From the NCBI RefSeq assembly GCF_948329515.1, contig NZ_CAOJCN010000008.1, forward strand, positions 183,263-247,262: a stretch of 64,000 nucleotides of DNA. The letters are read 5' to 3'. The notes below the pieces were generated by a model that ran no database searches, was not told the DNA's origin, and saw nothing but the letters and a program-made list of their open reading frames with translations. The DNA comes from Cohnella rhizoplanae. Lineage in GTDB: Bacteria; Bacillota; Bacilli; Paenibacillales; Paenibacillaceae. Shown piece by piece: positions 17,499 through 27,298 of this stretch. The position numbers and the translations under genes were made by a program. Each line of letters starts with the position of its first letter. Within the stretch, counting starts at the first letter, position 1.

Positions 17499-18492
17499 GT
17501 TCGTTGCCTCTCTCCTGTCTCCATTTGCCGATCGCGAAACGCACGGCGCCGACGAGACCCGCCTTGTCCTGCAGCTTGCCGGGGACCACGGACGGCCGCC
17601 ACTCCGCTTCGGGGATGTGCGCCGCCAGCTCGTCGCGGACCGGCTGCAGCAGATAATCGCCTGCGGCTGCCACGCCGCCCCCGACGATAATCACTTGCGG
17701 ATCGACGGCGAGCGCGAGCGCGGCCAGCTTGCGCCCGAGCGTACGGCCCGCGAAGCTGAAAATGTCGGCCGCCACCGCATCGCCCGCATCGCAGGCCAGA
17801 TAGACGTCCAGCGCGGTAATCGGGCGGTCCAGGTCCGCCAACGAGGTGCGCTTGCCGCTCTGCACGGCCTCCGTGGCGAGCCGCGCGATGCCCGGCGCCG
17901 ACGCGATCGTCTCGAGGCATCCCCGCTTGCCGCAATTGCACGGACTATCCAGGCCGTCCACGCGGTCGTGCCCGATCTCGCCCGCCAGCAGACGGCTCCC
18001 CCGCAGCAGGGCTCCATCCATCATAATACCAGCCGACAGCCCTGTCCCTACCGTAATGCAAACCAGGTTGGCGCAGCCCGCGCCCGCCCCGGCCGCGGCT
18101 TCACCGAGGGTGTAGAGCCTCACGTCGTTGTCGATGTAGACCGGAGCCCCCAGACGGCGGCTCATTTCCTCCGCGAACCGTACGTTTCTCCAGCCCATGT
18201 TGGAGGCGTCCAGCGCCATTCCCGCCGCCGTGTCCACCCAGCCGGGCACGCCGAACCCTGCGGCGGCGATATCTCGGTATCCATGCTCCAGCGCCAGCGC
18301 CCCGATCTCCAGCGCCAATCGGTCCATGAACGCCGCCGGCTCGGACGTCGGACGCCGCGGATCCGAGCGCATCGTCGCGATACGCCGCTCGCCGATCGGC
18401 GAGCCTTGCTCGTCGAAGAGACCGATCACCGTGTTCGTCCCGCCGATATCCGCGCCGATAAAGGCCGTCCCCGTCCTCCATGCCTTCTCCAT
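17482..18492 (-). CDS. ROK-family sugar kinase (likely GlcNAc kinase)
   Basis: 336 residues. ATP-binding motif GADIGGTNTVIGLFD at the N-terminus, catalytic Asp in YIDNDVRLYTLGEA, GTGLSAGIM, and the ROK zinc signature GEIGHDRVDGLDSPCNCGKRGCLE, whose His and three Cys bind zinc. A glucokinase, N-acetylglucosamine kinase or N-acetylmannosamine kinase is possible. The 17-bp overlap with nagA downstream makes GlcNAc the best guess. First gene of the two-gene unit and divergent from the beta-helix gene. Confidence 0.88.
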   Translation of the reverse strand: MEKAWRTGTAFIGADIGGTNTVIGLFDEQGSPIGERRIATMRSDPRRPTSEPAAFMDRLALEIGALALEHGYRDIAAAGFGVPGWVDTAAGMALDASNMGWRNVRFAEEMSRRLGAPVYIDNDVRLYTLGEAAAGAGAGCANLVCITVGTGLSAGIMMDGALLRGSRLLAGEIGHDRVDGLDSPCNCGKRGCLETIASAPGIARLATEAVQSGKRTSLADLDRPITALDVYLACDAGDAVAADIFSFAGRTLGRKLAALALAVDPQVIIVGGGVAAAGDYLLQPVRDELAAHIPEAEWRPSVVPGKLQDKAGLVGAVRFAIGKWRQERGNEHAQSS

Positions 18493-18739
18493 GCCTGCCC
18501 ACCCCCGTCCGGATCGCCTTATAGCCTCATGGTAGATCGAATCGGGTTTCCGGCAAACGGGCCGATCTTAATTTATACTGCGGGACTCTTATCTAGAATC
18601 GGAGACCCGCCCCCGAATCCGTCGCGCGGAGCGGCTAATATCCACTCAGTAAAAAACGCGATCGCCTCATCGCCGCGCCGTCGCCGCTGGGGTAGACTGG
18701 ACTGGATCATGGGATTCCCCTACAAGGAGCTGTGAAGAG

Positions 18740-19948
18740 ATGGAGAAAATCGTAATCGACATCGGACCCTTACCGACAGCCTCGGCGGAAGAGACGACCA
18801 GAACCATTCAATCGGCAATCGATTACGCGGGCAATCTGGGAGGCGGCACGGTAAAACTCGGGGAAGGCGTCTATGCGCTGGACGGCACGCTGCACCTGCG
18901 TTCGGGCGTGCGCCTCGAAGGCATCCCGGGACGGACGGTCCTGCGTCAAGGCGAGGAGCGAATATCCGCGCTCGCGTCCGACGCCGATCTTCACGAGCGC
19001 CAGGTCGCGGTCGACAGCCCCGGGGCCTTCGCCGTAGGCCAGACCGTCACGATCCGCAAAGCCGCGTCGAGCATGGGCTTCGGAGACACGGTCGCCGTCG
19101 TCGTCGGCAAGGAAGGGCAGGTGCTGCATCTCGACCGCGAGCTGCATGGCACCGTGCTGCTCGCGCACGGAGGCATCGTGACGACGCAGTCTCCGGTCGT
19201 CGCCGCATACGATTGCGCGCGGATCGAGATGTACGGCCTGACCGTCGAGGGCAACAAGGACAGCGTCACGCTGGCCGAAGGCTGCCGCAGCGCGGGCATC
19301 TACCTATACGGAGTCGCCGGCGCGCGGATCGAACGCTGCGCGGTGCTGGCATACAAGGGAGACGGCATCAGCTATCAGCACTGCTCGGATATTCGCGTCG
19401 CGGATTGCGAGTCCGCCGGCAACGGCGGCAAAGGCATCCATCCCGGTAGCGGCACGTCCCGCACGCAGATCGTGGACAGCCGATTCGACGGCAACGCGAT
19501 GGACGGGATCTTCCTCTGCTGGCGCGTGCAGGACAGCGTCGTGGAGCGGTGCACGGCGGTCGGCAACGGCATGAACGGCTTGTCCATCGGCCACAAGGAC
19601 GTCCGCAACGAGATCAAGTTCAACCGCCTTTCGGACAACCAGTACTATGGCATCTTCTTCCGCAACGAAAATGAACCGATGTCGCCCAGCTACAATCGCG
19701 TGGAAGGGAACACGCTGGAGGATAACGGCTCGGAAGCCATGGGTTACGTCGGCATTCGCATTCGGGGCTATACGCACGACGTCGACCTCTTATCGAACCG
19801 GATCTCCTACGCCAAAGCCCCGCCGGAGCGGACGATCGGCATCTGCCTGGAGCCGCATACGTCGGGGATCACGCTCGCCGACAACGCGTTCGAGGGCTGC
19901 GCGCTGCAGACGCACGACCACTGGCTGCCCGACGGCGAAGCAGAATGA
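18740..19948 (+). CDS. Right-handed parallel beta-helix (pectate lyase-like) protein
   Basis: 402 residues, start ATG after AAGGAG. The first 60 residues (QSAIDYAGNLGGGTVKLGEG, YALDGTLHLRSGVRLEG) resemble the N-terminal cap of pectate-lyase-3 and polygalacturonase-type folds. Later residues form successive short rungs (IERCAVLAYKGDGISY, IRVADCESAGNGGKGIH, VVERCTAVGNGMNGLSIG), typical of PbH1 repeats in polysaccharide lyases, epimerases and hydrolases. There is no signal peptide, so it would be cytoplasmic or leave by another route. Its divergent partner is the GlcNAc-type kinase/NagA pair. The substrate is unknown. Confidence 0.85.
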   Translation: MEKIVIDIGPLPTASAEETTRTIQSAIDYAGNLGGGTVKLGEGVYALDGTLHLRSGVRLEGIPGRTVLRQGEERISALASDADLHERQVAVDSPGAFAVGQTVTIRKAASSMGFGDTVAVVVGKEGQVLHLDRELHGTVLLAHGGIVTTQSPVVAAYDCARIEMYGLTVEGNKDSVTLAEGCRSAGIYLYGVAGARIERCAVLAYKGDGISYQHCSDIRVADCESAGNGGKGIHPGSGTSRTQIVDSRFDGNAMDGIFLCWRVQDSVVERCTAVGNGMNGLSIGHKDVRNEIKFNRLSDNQYYGIFFRNENEPMSPSYNRVEGNTLEDNGSEAMGYVGIRIRGYTHDVDLLSNRISYAKAPPERTIGICLEPHTSGITLADNAFEGCALQTHDHWLPDGEAE

Positions 19949-19974
19949 ATAAATCAAAAGAAGAACAAGAAGAA

Positions 19975-20019
19975 GAAGGCCGTTCCGCAGCATCGCTGCT
20001 GCAGGAACGGCCTTCTTTT
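19975..20019. terminator. Bidirectional terminator
   Basis: GAAGGCCGTTCC (19975-19986) pairs with GGAACGGCCTTC (20004-20015), with A-rich and TTTT flanks. It closes both the beta-helix gene (+) and the LplA-type gene (-). Confidence 0.88.
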
Positions 20020-20036
20020 CGTATGATCCTCCGAAC

Positions 20037-21746
20037 TTACTTCAAGCCCTCTTGGTAAATGGCCGTAACGGCCTGGTTCTGCTTGTCGAGACCCTTATCC
20101 TTGAGCGTCTTCTCGAGGCCCGCCCAGATGCCGTCGAGCTTGGATTCATCCTTTTCGAGGATGAACTTCGGCAGCGTCTTGCCCCATTCGGCGATCGCTT
20201 CCGTGTTGAAGGTTTTAATCTCGTCCGTCCACTTGACGGTCGAGAACTTATAGTCCCTCTCCTCGCCCTTCAACACCAGGTCCGCGTTCGTCTTGGCCCC
20301 GTATTTGCCGAGGGTCTCGACCGCGACCGCGTTCATATTCTTGGCGATCCAGCTCTCCGAGGAGCTGTACATCGCGAAGTCGCCGTCGGACAGGGTGAAG
20401 CCGGAAGCATAGTTGGTGGACAGCGGACGGGCGTAACCGATGCCCAGGTCCTCCCAGAACGTACTCGGATGCGTTTTGTATTGTTCGATAAACCAATCCG
20501 AGACCGTTCGAACGCCGTTTTCGACCGTGTAGTATTTGCCCTCGATGCCCCACCCGACGAGAATCTGGTTCTCGAGCTTGAACATATCGTCGTAGAATTG
20601 AATGATGCGCTCAGGGTTCTTGGCATTCTTGGTGATCGACAGCCACATGTCGCCGCCGACGCTCGGGTTTTTGGACGGTGTCACGACATACTTCGTCTTG
20701 CCCGGCGCGACGATGTCGAAGTTGATGTACGTCCGGTCCGCCATGCCGTTCTGCTCAAGGGTGCCGTTGCAGTTGCCGCCGCCGCCGAAGATGACGAGCA
20801 CGCGGCCCTGGCTGCACTTGGTCGTGAACTGCTCCTGCGTCTGGATGAGCGACTCGGGATCGAACATCCCTTCTTTATTCAGCTGGTTCAGGAATTTGAA
20901 GAAGTCCGTGTAGCCTGGCTCGAAGAAACGCAACCGGGCATTTTTCTGATCGTCGATAAAATACTGTGCCGTCGTCGGAAGGCCTGCATAAGAGCGCGCC
21001 GACGTATCGAAGATATTATAGAGCATGTTGGCCGCGCCGTAGTTGGAGAAGCCGATCGTCTTGCCGCCGCCGATCTCCGGATTCTTCTTCATGTAGTCGG
21101 CGGTGATCCGCTTGACGTCGTCGAGCGTCTTGATCTCCGGATAGCCCGCGTCCTTCAGTACGGCCGATTGAATGGCGATCCAGCCGGTTTGGCTCAGATT
21201 GTTCACCTTCTGGGTCGGCGGCTGCAGTAAACCGTAAATCTTGCCGTCCGGCTGTTGCAAAATGGACAAGTCATTGTTGTAGGCCTTCATAATGTTCGGC
21301 GCATGCTCCTTGATCAGATCCGTGAGATCGAGAACGGCTTTCGCGCCGATGTACGATTGGAGCGTGTTGTCATGGATGTTGATGACCTCGGGGAAATCGC
21401 CCGCAGCCAGCCATACGTTCATCTTCTCGCGGAAGTCCCCGGTGATGATGTCCCACTTGATCGTTGCGCCGGTGCGTTTGGTGATCTCCTGAGCCACTTC
21501 GTTGTTCCAGTTGATGTTCGGGTTGTCCGTGTTCATCGTGAAGGTGAACGGCTCCCGGGCCGCTTCTCCTCCCGATGACGCGCTCGGCGCTGCGGACGCG
21601 GAAGCCGTCGCGCTCGGCGATGCCGACCCGGTCGGCGCGGCCGAAGACGAAGCCGCCCCGTTGTTATTGCCGTTCGAGCATGCAGTCGCGAGAATACCGA
21701 ACATCAGCAGTACGGACACCAAACCGTGCTTCTTCTTTTTCCACAT
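20037..21746 (-). CDS. LplA-type sugar-binding lipoprotein
   Basis: 569 residues, the long form of binding protein that goes with LplB/LplC permeases. Signal MWKKKKHGLVSVLLMFGILA then lipobox LATAC, with the lipidated Cys at residue 23, and a Ser/Ala/Pro-rich tether to about residue 63. The mature part shows family features (NTDNPNINWNNEVAQEITKR, WLAAGDFPEVI, the GKIYGLLQP segment). Start at the ATG at 21746 behind GGAGG. It is the last gene of the importer operon and is closed by the hairpin at 19975-20019. The ligand is probably an oligosaccharide released by the nearby glycan-degrading enzymes. Confidence 0.93.
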   Translation of the reverse strand: MWKKKKHGLVSVLLMFGILATACSNGNNNGAASSSAAPTGSASPSATASASAAPSASSGGEAAREPFTFTMNTDNPNINWNNEVAQEITKRTGATIKWDIITGDFREKMNVWLAAGDFPEVINIHDNTLQSYIGAKAVLDLTDLIKEHAPNIMKAYNNDLSILQQPDGKIYGLLQPPTQKVNNLSQTGWIAIQSAVLKDAGYPEIKTLDDVKRITADYMKKNPEIGGGKTIGFSNYGAANMLYNIFDTSARSYAGLPTTAQYFIDDQKNARLRFFEPGYTDFFKFLNQLNKEGMFDPESLIQTQEQFTTKCSQGRVLVIFGGGGNCNGTLEQNGMADRTYINFDIVAPGKTKYVVTPSKNPSVGGDMWLSITKNAKNPERIIQFYDDMFKLENQILVGWGIEGKYYTVENGVRTVSDWFIEQYKTHPSTFWEDLGIGYARPLSTNYASGFTLSDGDFAMYSSSESWIAKNMNAVAVETLGKYGAKTNADLVLKGEERDYKFSTVKWTDEIKTFNTEAIAEWGKTLPKFILEKDESKLDGIWAGLEKTLKDKGLDKQNQAVTAIYQEGLK

Positions 21747-21823
21747 AAGCTGGCGACCTCCGATTTCTTATCGTTCTATTTATTTCATGCGTCCGCCGGC
21801 TTATGGCCGGCAACGCCGTGAAA

Positions 21824-22705
21824 TCAATCCTTCATAGAGCCCAGCGTCAGGCCTTTGACGAAGTATTTCTGCAGAAACGGATAGACGAGCAGAATCGGGA
21901 CGGTAACGAGAATGGTCAGCGTAGACTTGATGGTGAGAGGCGAGATGACGCGGGGTCCGTCTCCCCCTCCGTCTTCGGGTTGAGCGGTTTCGACGACCTG
22001 AATCATCTTCTGCAGCTCGTACTGGAGCACCGCGAGCTTCTCGTTGCGGCTATTGTACAAGTAGTTGTCGAACCACGAATTCCATTCCCCTACCGCGACG
22101 TACAGCGCGATCGTGGCGAGGACGGGCAGGCTGACCGGCAAGATGATCTGCGTATAGATCCTGAAGTCGTTGGCCCCGTCGATATAAGCGGATTCGACGA
22201 GACCGTCTGGCAGTTGTTCGAAAAAGGTCCGCATGACGAAGATGTAAAAGGCGCTGACCAGTCCCGGCACGATGTAAACCGCGAACGTATTCATTAGATG
22301 AAGGTTCTTGATCAGCAGGTAGGTCGGGATCAATCCCCCGCTCACGTACATCGTGACGATGAGCATCAGAATGAAAAAGCGGCGCAGCATGAAGTGTTTG
22401 CGGCTGAGAACGTAAGCGAGCATGCCGCAGGCGAAAACGGAAAGGACGGTCTGGATCACGGTGCGGAGCACGGAGTTCATCGACGCCCGCAAGAGGGTGT
22501 CCTTCTGGAAAACGTAGGCATAATTCTCTAACGTAAACTTGCGCGGCCAAAAGTACAATCCGCCCTTCAAGGCATCTGAAGTCTCGTTCAGCGAAATAAT
22601 CAACAGGTAGATAAACGGATAAACGGTGGTAAAGGCGGCCACGGCCAACAGCGCATACAACGCGGCGTCGAACGTTCGCTCTCCTGCACTGCGATGAAGA
22701 GGCAT
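21824..22705 (-). CDS. Carbohydrate ABC permease, LplC/YtcP type
   Basis: 293 residues from the ATG at 22705 (MPLHRSAGERTFD), 9 nt after TTGGAG; a TTG at 22720 overlaps that ribosome site and is the weaker choice. About six membrane spans and an EAA loop at VESAYIDGANDFRIYTQIIL. It ends in GLTLGSMKD, the usual C-terminus of LplC-type permeases. It lies between LplB-type and LplA-type genes in the operon. Confidence 0.92.
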   Translation of the reverse strand: MPLHRSAGERTFDAALYALLAVAAFTTVYPFIYLLIISLNETSDALKGGLYFWPRKFTLENYAYVFQKDTLLRASMNSVLRTVIQTVLSVFACGMLAYVLSRKHFMLRRFFILMLIVTMYVSGGLIPTYLLIKNLHLMNTFAVYIVPGLVSAFYIFVMRTFFEQLPDGLVESAYIDGANDFRIYTQIILPVSLPVLATIALYVAVGEWNSWFDNYLYNSRNEKLAVLQYELQKMIQVVETAQPEDGGGDGPRVISPLTIKSTLTILVTVPILLVYPFLQKYFVKGLTLGSMKD

Positions 22706-22723
22706 GGCGATTCGCTCCAATCG

Positions 22724-23698
22724 TTAGAAGAGGTTGGCTTGATAGCGTTTGGCAATCGCGTTTACGATTAGGACCAGGGTAATGCTGACGACGGAATTGA
22801 AGATGCCCACTGCGGTACCGAAGGAGAAGTCGCCTGCATTGAGGCCCAACCTGAGCGAGAGGATCGAGATGACCTGGGAGTAATCCGCGTTGATGACGTT
22901 GCCGAGCAGGAACTGCGATTCGAAGCCGCCGGTCATGAGGCCGCCGATCGACAGGATCGTGAGCAGGATGACGGTAGGCATGATGGAGGGCACGATAATG
23001 TACTTCACCTTCTGCCACCTGTTCGCGCCATCCACCATCGCTGCGTCGTATAGACTGGGATTGATGCCTGCAATCGAGGCGAGGTAGATAATCGCGCCCC
23101 AGCCGAAGCCCTTCCACGTGAGGATAAGTGTGTGAATCACCCAGAACCACGTCGGCTTGCCGAAGAAGAAGACACTCTCGTCGATCCAGCCGAGCTTCAG
23201 CAGCAGATCGTTGATCAGTCCGCCGTCGGGCGACAGGAGCATGACGAAGATGTTGGCGACGACGACCATCGAGACGAAGTGGGGCAAATAAGTCATCGTT
23301 TGAACGATGCGGACGAAGCTCTTGCTCCTCAACTCGCTCAGCACGACTGCCAGCGCGATAGAGCTAAGCGTACCCAGGATCAACTGCATGGAGTTCATGG
23401 CGAAGTTGTTTCGAAGCGCTTGCAAAAATTCGTCGTGCCCGAGCAGCGTTCTGAAGTGCTTGAATCCGACCCAGTCGGCCTTCCACAAGCTCTGTCCGAT
23501 GTGATAATCCTTGAAAGCCATCAGCCATCCCCAGAGCGGTACGAACTGGAACAGAACCAGGTGCAGCATGATGGGAACGGACATCCATAGCAGCACTTGC
23601 TGTTTCTTGATCCTCGTCCATAGCGGAGACTTGCGGGCCGATGCTGCATGGTGGACAGTCTGGACGGATTCTGCATTTGAGGCTGCGTTTGTTTCCAT
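22724..23698 (-). CDS. Sugar ABC permease, LplB/YteP type
   Basis: 324 residues from the ATG at 23698 (METNAASN), 8 nt after GGAGG; the GTG at 23707 lies within the ribosome site. Six membrane spans after a 40-residue cytoplasmic tail. EAA loop at YDAAMVDGANRWQKVKYIIV and the typical C-terminus NAIAKRYQANLF. First gene of the importer operon, with a -10 box and a perfect palindrome just upstream (23728-23755). As in the first importer, no ATPase gene is nearby. Confidence 0.92.
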   Translation of the reverse strand: METNAASNAESVQTVHHAASARKSPLWTRIKKQQVLLWMSVPIMLHLVLFQFVPLWGWLMAFKDYHIGQSLWKADWVGFKHFRTLLGHDEFLQALRNNFAMNSMQLILGTLSSIALAVVLSELRSKSFVRIVQTMTYLPHFVSMVVVANIFVMLLSPDGGLINDLLLKLGWIDESVFFFGKPTWFWVIHTLILTWKGFGWGAIIYLASIAGINPSLYDAAMVDGANRWQKVKYIIVPSIMPTVILLTILSIGGLMTGGFESQFLLGNVINADYSQVISILSLRLGLNAGDFSFGTAVGIFNSVVSITLVLIVNAIAKRYQANLF

Positions 23699-23727
23699 TC
23701 CGTTCACCTCCGTCTTACTTGAGATTC

Positions 23728-23755
23728 ATTATAGCTTCTCCCTGCGCCGGCGCAG
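23728..23755 (-). promoter_or_regulatory. Promoter and palindromic operator of the LplB-type operon
   Basis: On the minus strand TATAAT occupies 23733-23728. The perfect 14-bp palindrome CTGCGCCGGCGCAG (23742-23755) replaces the -35 region. A poor -35 overlapped by a palindrome fits a promoter needing an activator, most simply the AraC-type response regulator encoded upstream. Confidence 0.6.
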
Positions 23756-23804
23756 TATCTCTTAAAGTTGTTCTTTACTAGGAGAGTTTTAAACTGTTCG
23801 GGCA

Positions 23805-23852
23805 GAAAAAAGGACCGCCCGCCGGTTAAGGGACTTATACCGGACGAACGGC
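23805..23852 (-). terminator. Terminator after the histidine kinase gene
   Basis: On the minus strand an imperfect stem built on GGCCG...CCGGT and ACCGG...CGGTCC is followed by TTTTTT. It separates the two-component genes from the importer operon they probably control. Confidence 0.75.
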
Positions 23853-23865
23853 CTGTGCTGTGGCG

Positions 23866-25671
23866 TTAGATTGCATCCCGCTGCGCCGGCTCCGCGCTCA
23901 GGATCGGATGCGAGATTCCGATGACCGTCCCGCCATCTTCCCCGTTCGCGATCCGCAGGCCGTACCGATCGCCGAAATAGAGGGCCAGCCTTTCGTGAAC
24001 GTTGCGCAGGCCTACCCCTTTACGTTGATGGGGAACATGCGTCTCCGCGGTCAACAGTCCCGCGCGAACCGCCTCCGGAATGCCGGGGCCGTTGTCCACG
24101 ATCTCGAACTGCAGCCGGTAAGGCTCGCGGGTCCCCCGGATCAGGATCTTGACGGCCTCCCCGTCGCCGGCGTGCCGGGTGCCATGCTTGATCGCGTTCT
24201 CGACGAGCGGCTGGAGCATCAGGCGCATGCAGGGAAGCGGGAGGATGTCCTCGTCGATCATATAGACGACCCGGATCGACGTATCCTGGCGCGCGGACTG
24301 GATGGCGACGTACGCTTTGACGTGCTCGATCTCCCGCTCCACCGTCGTCAGCTCCCGGCCGTCGTTCAGGCTCAGGCGCAGCAGGTTGCCGAGAGACCGC
24401 ACCATCTCGCTGATATCCGAAGCCTGCCGGCTCTCGGCTTTCCAGCGTATCGCTTCGAGCGTGTTGTACAGAAAATGCGGATTGATCTGATGCGTCAGCA
24501 CCTGAAATTCCAGTTCTTTTTTGTCCTTCGCCTCTTTCTCCGCGCTTTTGACCAACTGATCGATCTTCCGGACCATGTTGTCGAAGCCGATATACAGCCA
24601 GCCGATCTCGTCCGAACGTCTCAGCTGCGGCCAGTTGTTCACGGGCTCCCCGCGCTCCACCTTGCGCATAGCCTGCACCAGCTTCTGGATCGGATTGGTG
24701 AACCGGAACGTGAAAAAGGCGATCGTGAACACGGAAATCAACAGATAGAACAGCAGGAAAAACAGGCTGATCTGCTCGATGCCCGATACGGGCCTTGTCA
24801 GCGTAGAGACCGGAATGAGGCTGAGCACCTTCCAATCGTTGTGGGTCAGCGAGGCGTACGTCGCCATGTAATGGATGCCGCCGATCGAGAGCGGACGCGC
24901 CGCATCCGCCGACTGCCTCAGGAAGGCGTCCAGCTCCGGCGAATCGAAGCGGGTGCCGATCCTATCGGCTTCCTGATGGTAGACGATCGTGTTGTTCCCG
25001 TTCAGCAGCATCACCTGCTGCCGGTCCACCATCTTGACCGGCGCCAGATACTCGCTGAGCGTGCTTGCCTTGATGTCGGCGGCGACGAAGCCCAGCGGCT
25101 CGGATTGGTTCAGTCCGTACAATTGCTTGATTTTCGACAGGATCGGCTCCTTGTAGAGGGTCGGGTTGTCCTTCGGCAGGAACAGCTGCCAGTAAGGCGA
25201 TTTCATCTCCTTGGCCAGACGGAACCAGGCCTGGCTCTCCACGTCGGCGTCCTGGTAGATGGAATGCGTGAACGTCGGGTAGCGGGAAGGCTCGATCGGG
25301 AAAATCCGGATCGTATACGCATGCGTGTTGCTGTTCAGCATGCCGGTGTACTGCACGAGGCTGGACGCGATCTCGAGCTCCTCCAGTTCGGAGGCCGGCC
25401 GTATGCTCAGCAGATCCTGCATCTCTCGCGAATACATGATCTCGTTCTGCGCGGTATCGACCAGGTCGAGGTAGTTGTCGAGCACCTTCGCGTTCTTGTC
25501 CATCATCTCCATGGACACGATCGAGCTCACGTCCTGGATGGCCTTGATGGACTTGGAATAGGCAAAATAGCCGATGAACATAAAAGGCAGCACGACGATC
25601 AGAAAAAACAGAAGAATCACTTGGCGGCGGATCGAGAATCGCCCCATCGGGGGCCGGGCGGGCCTATTCAT
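23866..25671 (-). CDS. Sensor histidine kinase, YesM type
   Basis: 601 residues from the ATG at 25671 (MNRPARPPMGRFSIRRQ), which overlaps the regulator's stop by 8 nt and follows GGAG. Membrane spans at about residues 13-35 and 290-312 bracket an extracellular sensor domain. A HAMP linker (FRFTNPIQKLVQAMRKVERG) leads to the His_kinase domain QINPHFLYNTLEAIRWKAE, with phospho-His about residue 397. The ATPase has the N box (VENAIKHG), G1 box (IVDNGPGIP) and G2 box (GVGLRNVHERL). Such kinases sense extracellular sugar, often through the lipoprotein of the neighbouring importer. Confidence 0.93.
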   Translation of the reverse strand: MNRPARPPMGRFSIRRQVILLFFLIVVLPFMFIGYFAYSKSIKAIQDVSSIVSMEMMDKNAKVLDNYLDLVDTAQNEIMYSREMQDLLSIRPASELEELEIASSLVQYTGMLNSNTHAYTIRIFPIEPSRYPTFTHSIYQDADVESQAWFRLAKEMKSPYWQLFLPKDNPTLYKEPILSKIKQLYGLNQSEPLGFVAADIKASTLSEYLAPVKMVDRQQVMLLNGNNTIVYHQEADRIGTRFDSPELDAFLRQSADAARPLSIGGIHYMATYASLTHNDWKVLSLIPVSTLTRPVSGIEQISLFFLLFYLLISVFTIAFFTFRFTNPIQKLVQAMRKVERGEPVNNWPQLRRSDEIGWLYIGFDNMVRKIDQLVKSAEKEAKDKKELEFQVLTHQINPHFLYNTLEAIRWKAESRQASDISEMVRSLGNLLRLSLNDGRELTTVEREIEHVKAYVAIQSARQDTSIRVVYMIDEDILPLPCMRLMLQPLVENAIKHGTRHAGDGEAVKILIRGTREPYRLQFEIVDNGPGIPEAVRAGLLTAETHVPHQRKGVGLRNVHERLALYFGDRYGLRIANGEDGGTVIGISHPILSAEPAQRDAI

Positions 25672-27298
25672 GCCGGATGCTCCGGCTGTTGCGGTACTCC
25701 TGCGGCGTGCAGCCATAGGTTCGCTTGAACAGCTTGGAGAAGTGAACGGGATCCTGGTAACCGACCATGTAGCTGATCTGATAGACCTTGTATCTGAGGT
25801 CGCCCAGCTGATCCGCCGCTTTTTGCAGGCGTACGTCGGTCAGATACTCCAGAAAGTTCATGTCGGTCTCTTTTTTGAACAGCTTGCTGAGCCATACCGG
25901 GGTCACGTGCACATGCTCCGCGACCATCTGCAGCGTCAGGTTTTCCTGAAACCGCTGATGAATGATGCGCTGGGCCTCGTGCACGATCTGGCTTCGCGAC
26001 CCGGACTGCGCCTTGATGCTCTCACCCGCCTTCAGCAGCTGCTCCGTCGCCTGCTGCCGGAGAGACTCCAGCGTATCGAAGCGTTCGAGATGCTCCCAGA
26101 GGGCGATCGGATGCTTTTCCCACGACGTTTCCTTCCACCCCGCCGTTTTTTGCGCGGTCCGGAAGATGTCGAGCAGCCATTCGAACGTGCGCTGCTGCAG
26201 GTCCTTGGGATGCTTTGCCTCCCAGGACTTGGCCAGCTTCGGGAATCCGGCCATCGCCTCCCGGATATCCTTCTCCGTGCCATATTTCAATATCTCCACG
26301 AGCTCCCTGGGGTTGGCCAGCTGGTACTCGGGTCGTTCGTATCCCCCGCCGGCATCCGGCGCTTCCTCCGCGGCCTCGCTCCCCTGAAGCCTCCGGCCGA
26401 CGAGCGACGCCATCGCTCTGCGGTACAGATCGGACAGCTGCCCCAGTCCTCCCCTGCCGACCGCCTCGCCGATGTCGACCCGGATCTCCAGCTCGCTCCC
26501 GATCCGTTCGCGGGCATCCTCGAGCAGGTCCGCGTACGGCTCGGCCATATCCGATGCCGCTTGCTCGAGGATCGCGATCCAGTCGTCCTCCTCGGACCTG
26601 AACAGCACATGGCTGCCCGGATGGCGCGTCTTGATCGTCTGCGAGAGGATACCGCCGACTTCCGCGAGCAGCGCGTCCTTGTCGACCGCGGACGGCCGAA
26701 TCGTAAGCGCCTTCAAGCTGTCGATCCCGATTACCGCGAGCCGCAGCTGAGAAGCGAGCAGCCAGTCGAGACCGAGCTGCCCCAGCTTGTGCTCGGTACG
26801 CGCCGCCGGGTCTTCCCTGTACGGCCTCCCGATCAGCTGCCGCAGCAGCTCTTCCCTGATCTTCGGGACGGCCGACTCGTACCCTTGCCGGATGAGGCTG
26901 CGGCTGAGCTCGCTCGCATGCTTTTCGCGCTGGCGCTGAAGCGCCACCGTGACGGCCTTGAACAGGTCTTCCTTGTCCAGCGGCTTGAGCAGGTAATCCG
27001 ATACGCCCAGCTTGAAAGCTTCCTTGGCATAATGAAAGTCGTCGAACCCGCTCACGACGATCAAGCTGCCGTCGTACCGTTCGCGCACGAGCGCCTCGAT
27101 CAGTCTCAGGCCGGACATGCGGGGCATGCGGATATCCGTGACGATCAGATCCGGCCGGCGCCTCAGCGCCACCTCCAGCGCCGTGTCGCCGTCGTCGGCG
27201 TCCAGCACCTCGTCGACGCCCCACTCGGACCAGGGGATCTGCGTGACAAGCCCGTTGCGAATTTCCCTTTCGTCGTCGACTATCAAGATCCGGACCAT
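25664..27298 (-). CDS. AraC-type response regulator, YesN type
   Basis: 544 residues from the ATG at 27298 (MVRILIVDDEREIRNGL), 7 nt after GAGGAGG. N-terminal receiver domain with acidic residues DDE and phospho-Asp about residue 55 (LIVTDIRMPRMSGL), and Lys in YLLKPLDKEDL. A linker of about 300 residues is followed by the C-terminal AraC double helix-turn-helix (ENLTLQMVAEHVHVTPVWLS to VHFSKLFKRTYGCTPQEYRN). It is encoded just before its kinase and upstream of the importer operon, and is its likely activator. Confidence 0.94.
   Translation of the reverse strand: MVRILIVDDEREIRNGLVTQIPWSEWGVDEVLDADDGDTALEVALRRRPDLIVTDIRMPRMSGLRLIEALVRERYDGSLIVVSGFDDFHYAKEAFKLGVSDYLLKPLDKEDLFKAVTVALQRQREKHASELSRSLIRQGYESAVPKIREELLRQLIGRPYREDPAARTEHKLGQLGLDWLLASQLRLAVIGIDSLKALTIRPSAVDKDALLAEVGGILSQTIKTRHPGSHVLFRSEEDDWIAILEQAASDMAEPYADLLEDARERIGSELEIRVDIGEAVGRGGLGQLSDLYRRAMASLVGRRLQGSEAAEEAPDAGGGYERPEYQLANPRELVEILKYGTEKDIREAMAGFPKLAKSWEAKHPKDLQQRTFEWLLDIFRTAQKTAGWKETSWEKHPIALWEHLERFDTLESLRQQATEQLLKAGESIKAQSGSRSQIVHEAQRIIHQRFQENLTLQMVAEHVHVTPVWLSKLFKKETDMNFLEYLTDVRLQKAADQLGDLRYKVYQISYMVGYQDPVHFSKLFKRTYGCTPQEYRNSRSIRHE

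Noticed and set aside
22670..22690. GAACGTTC inside the LplC-type gene as a fifth LacI operator
   Set aside because: Only the 8-bp core matches, within coding sequence of an unrelated operon.
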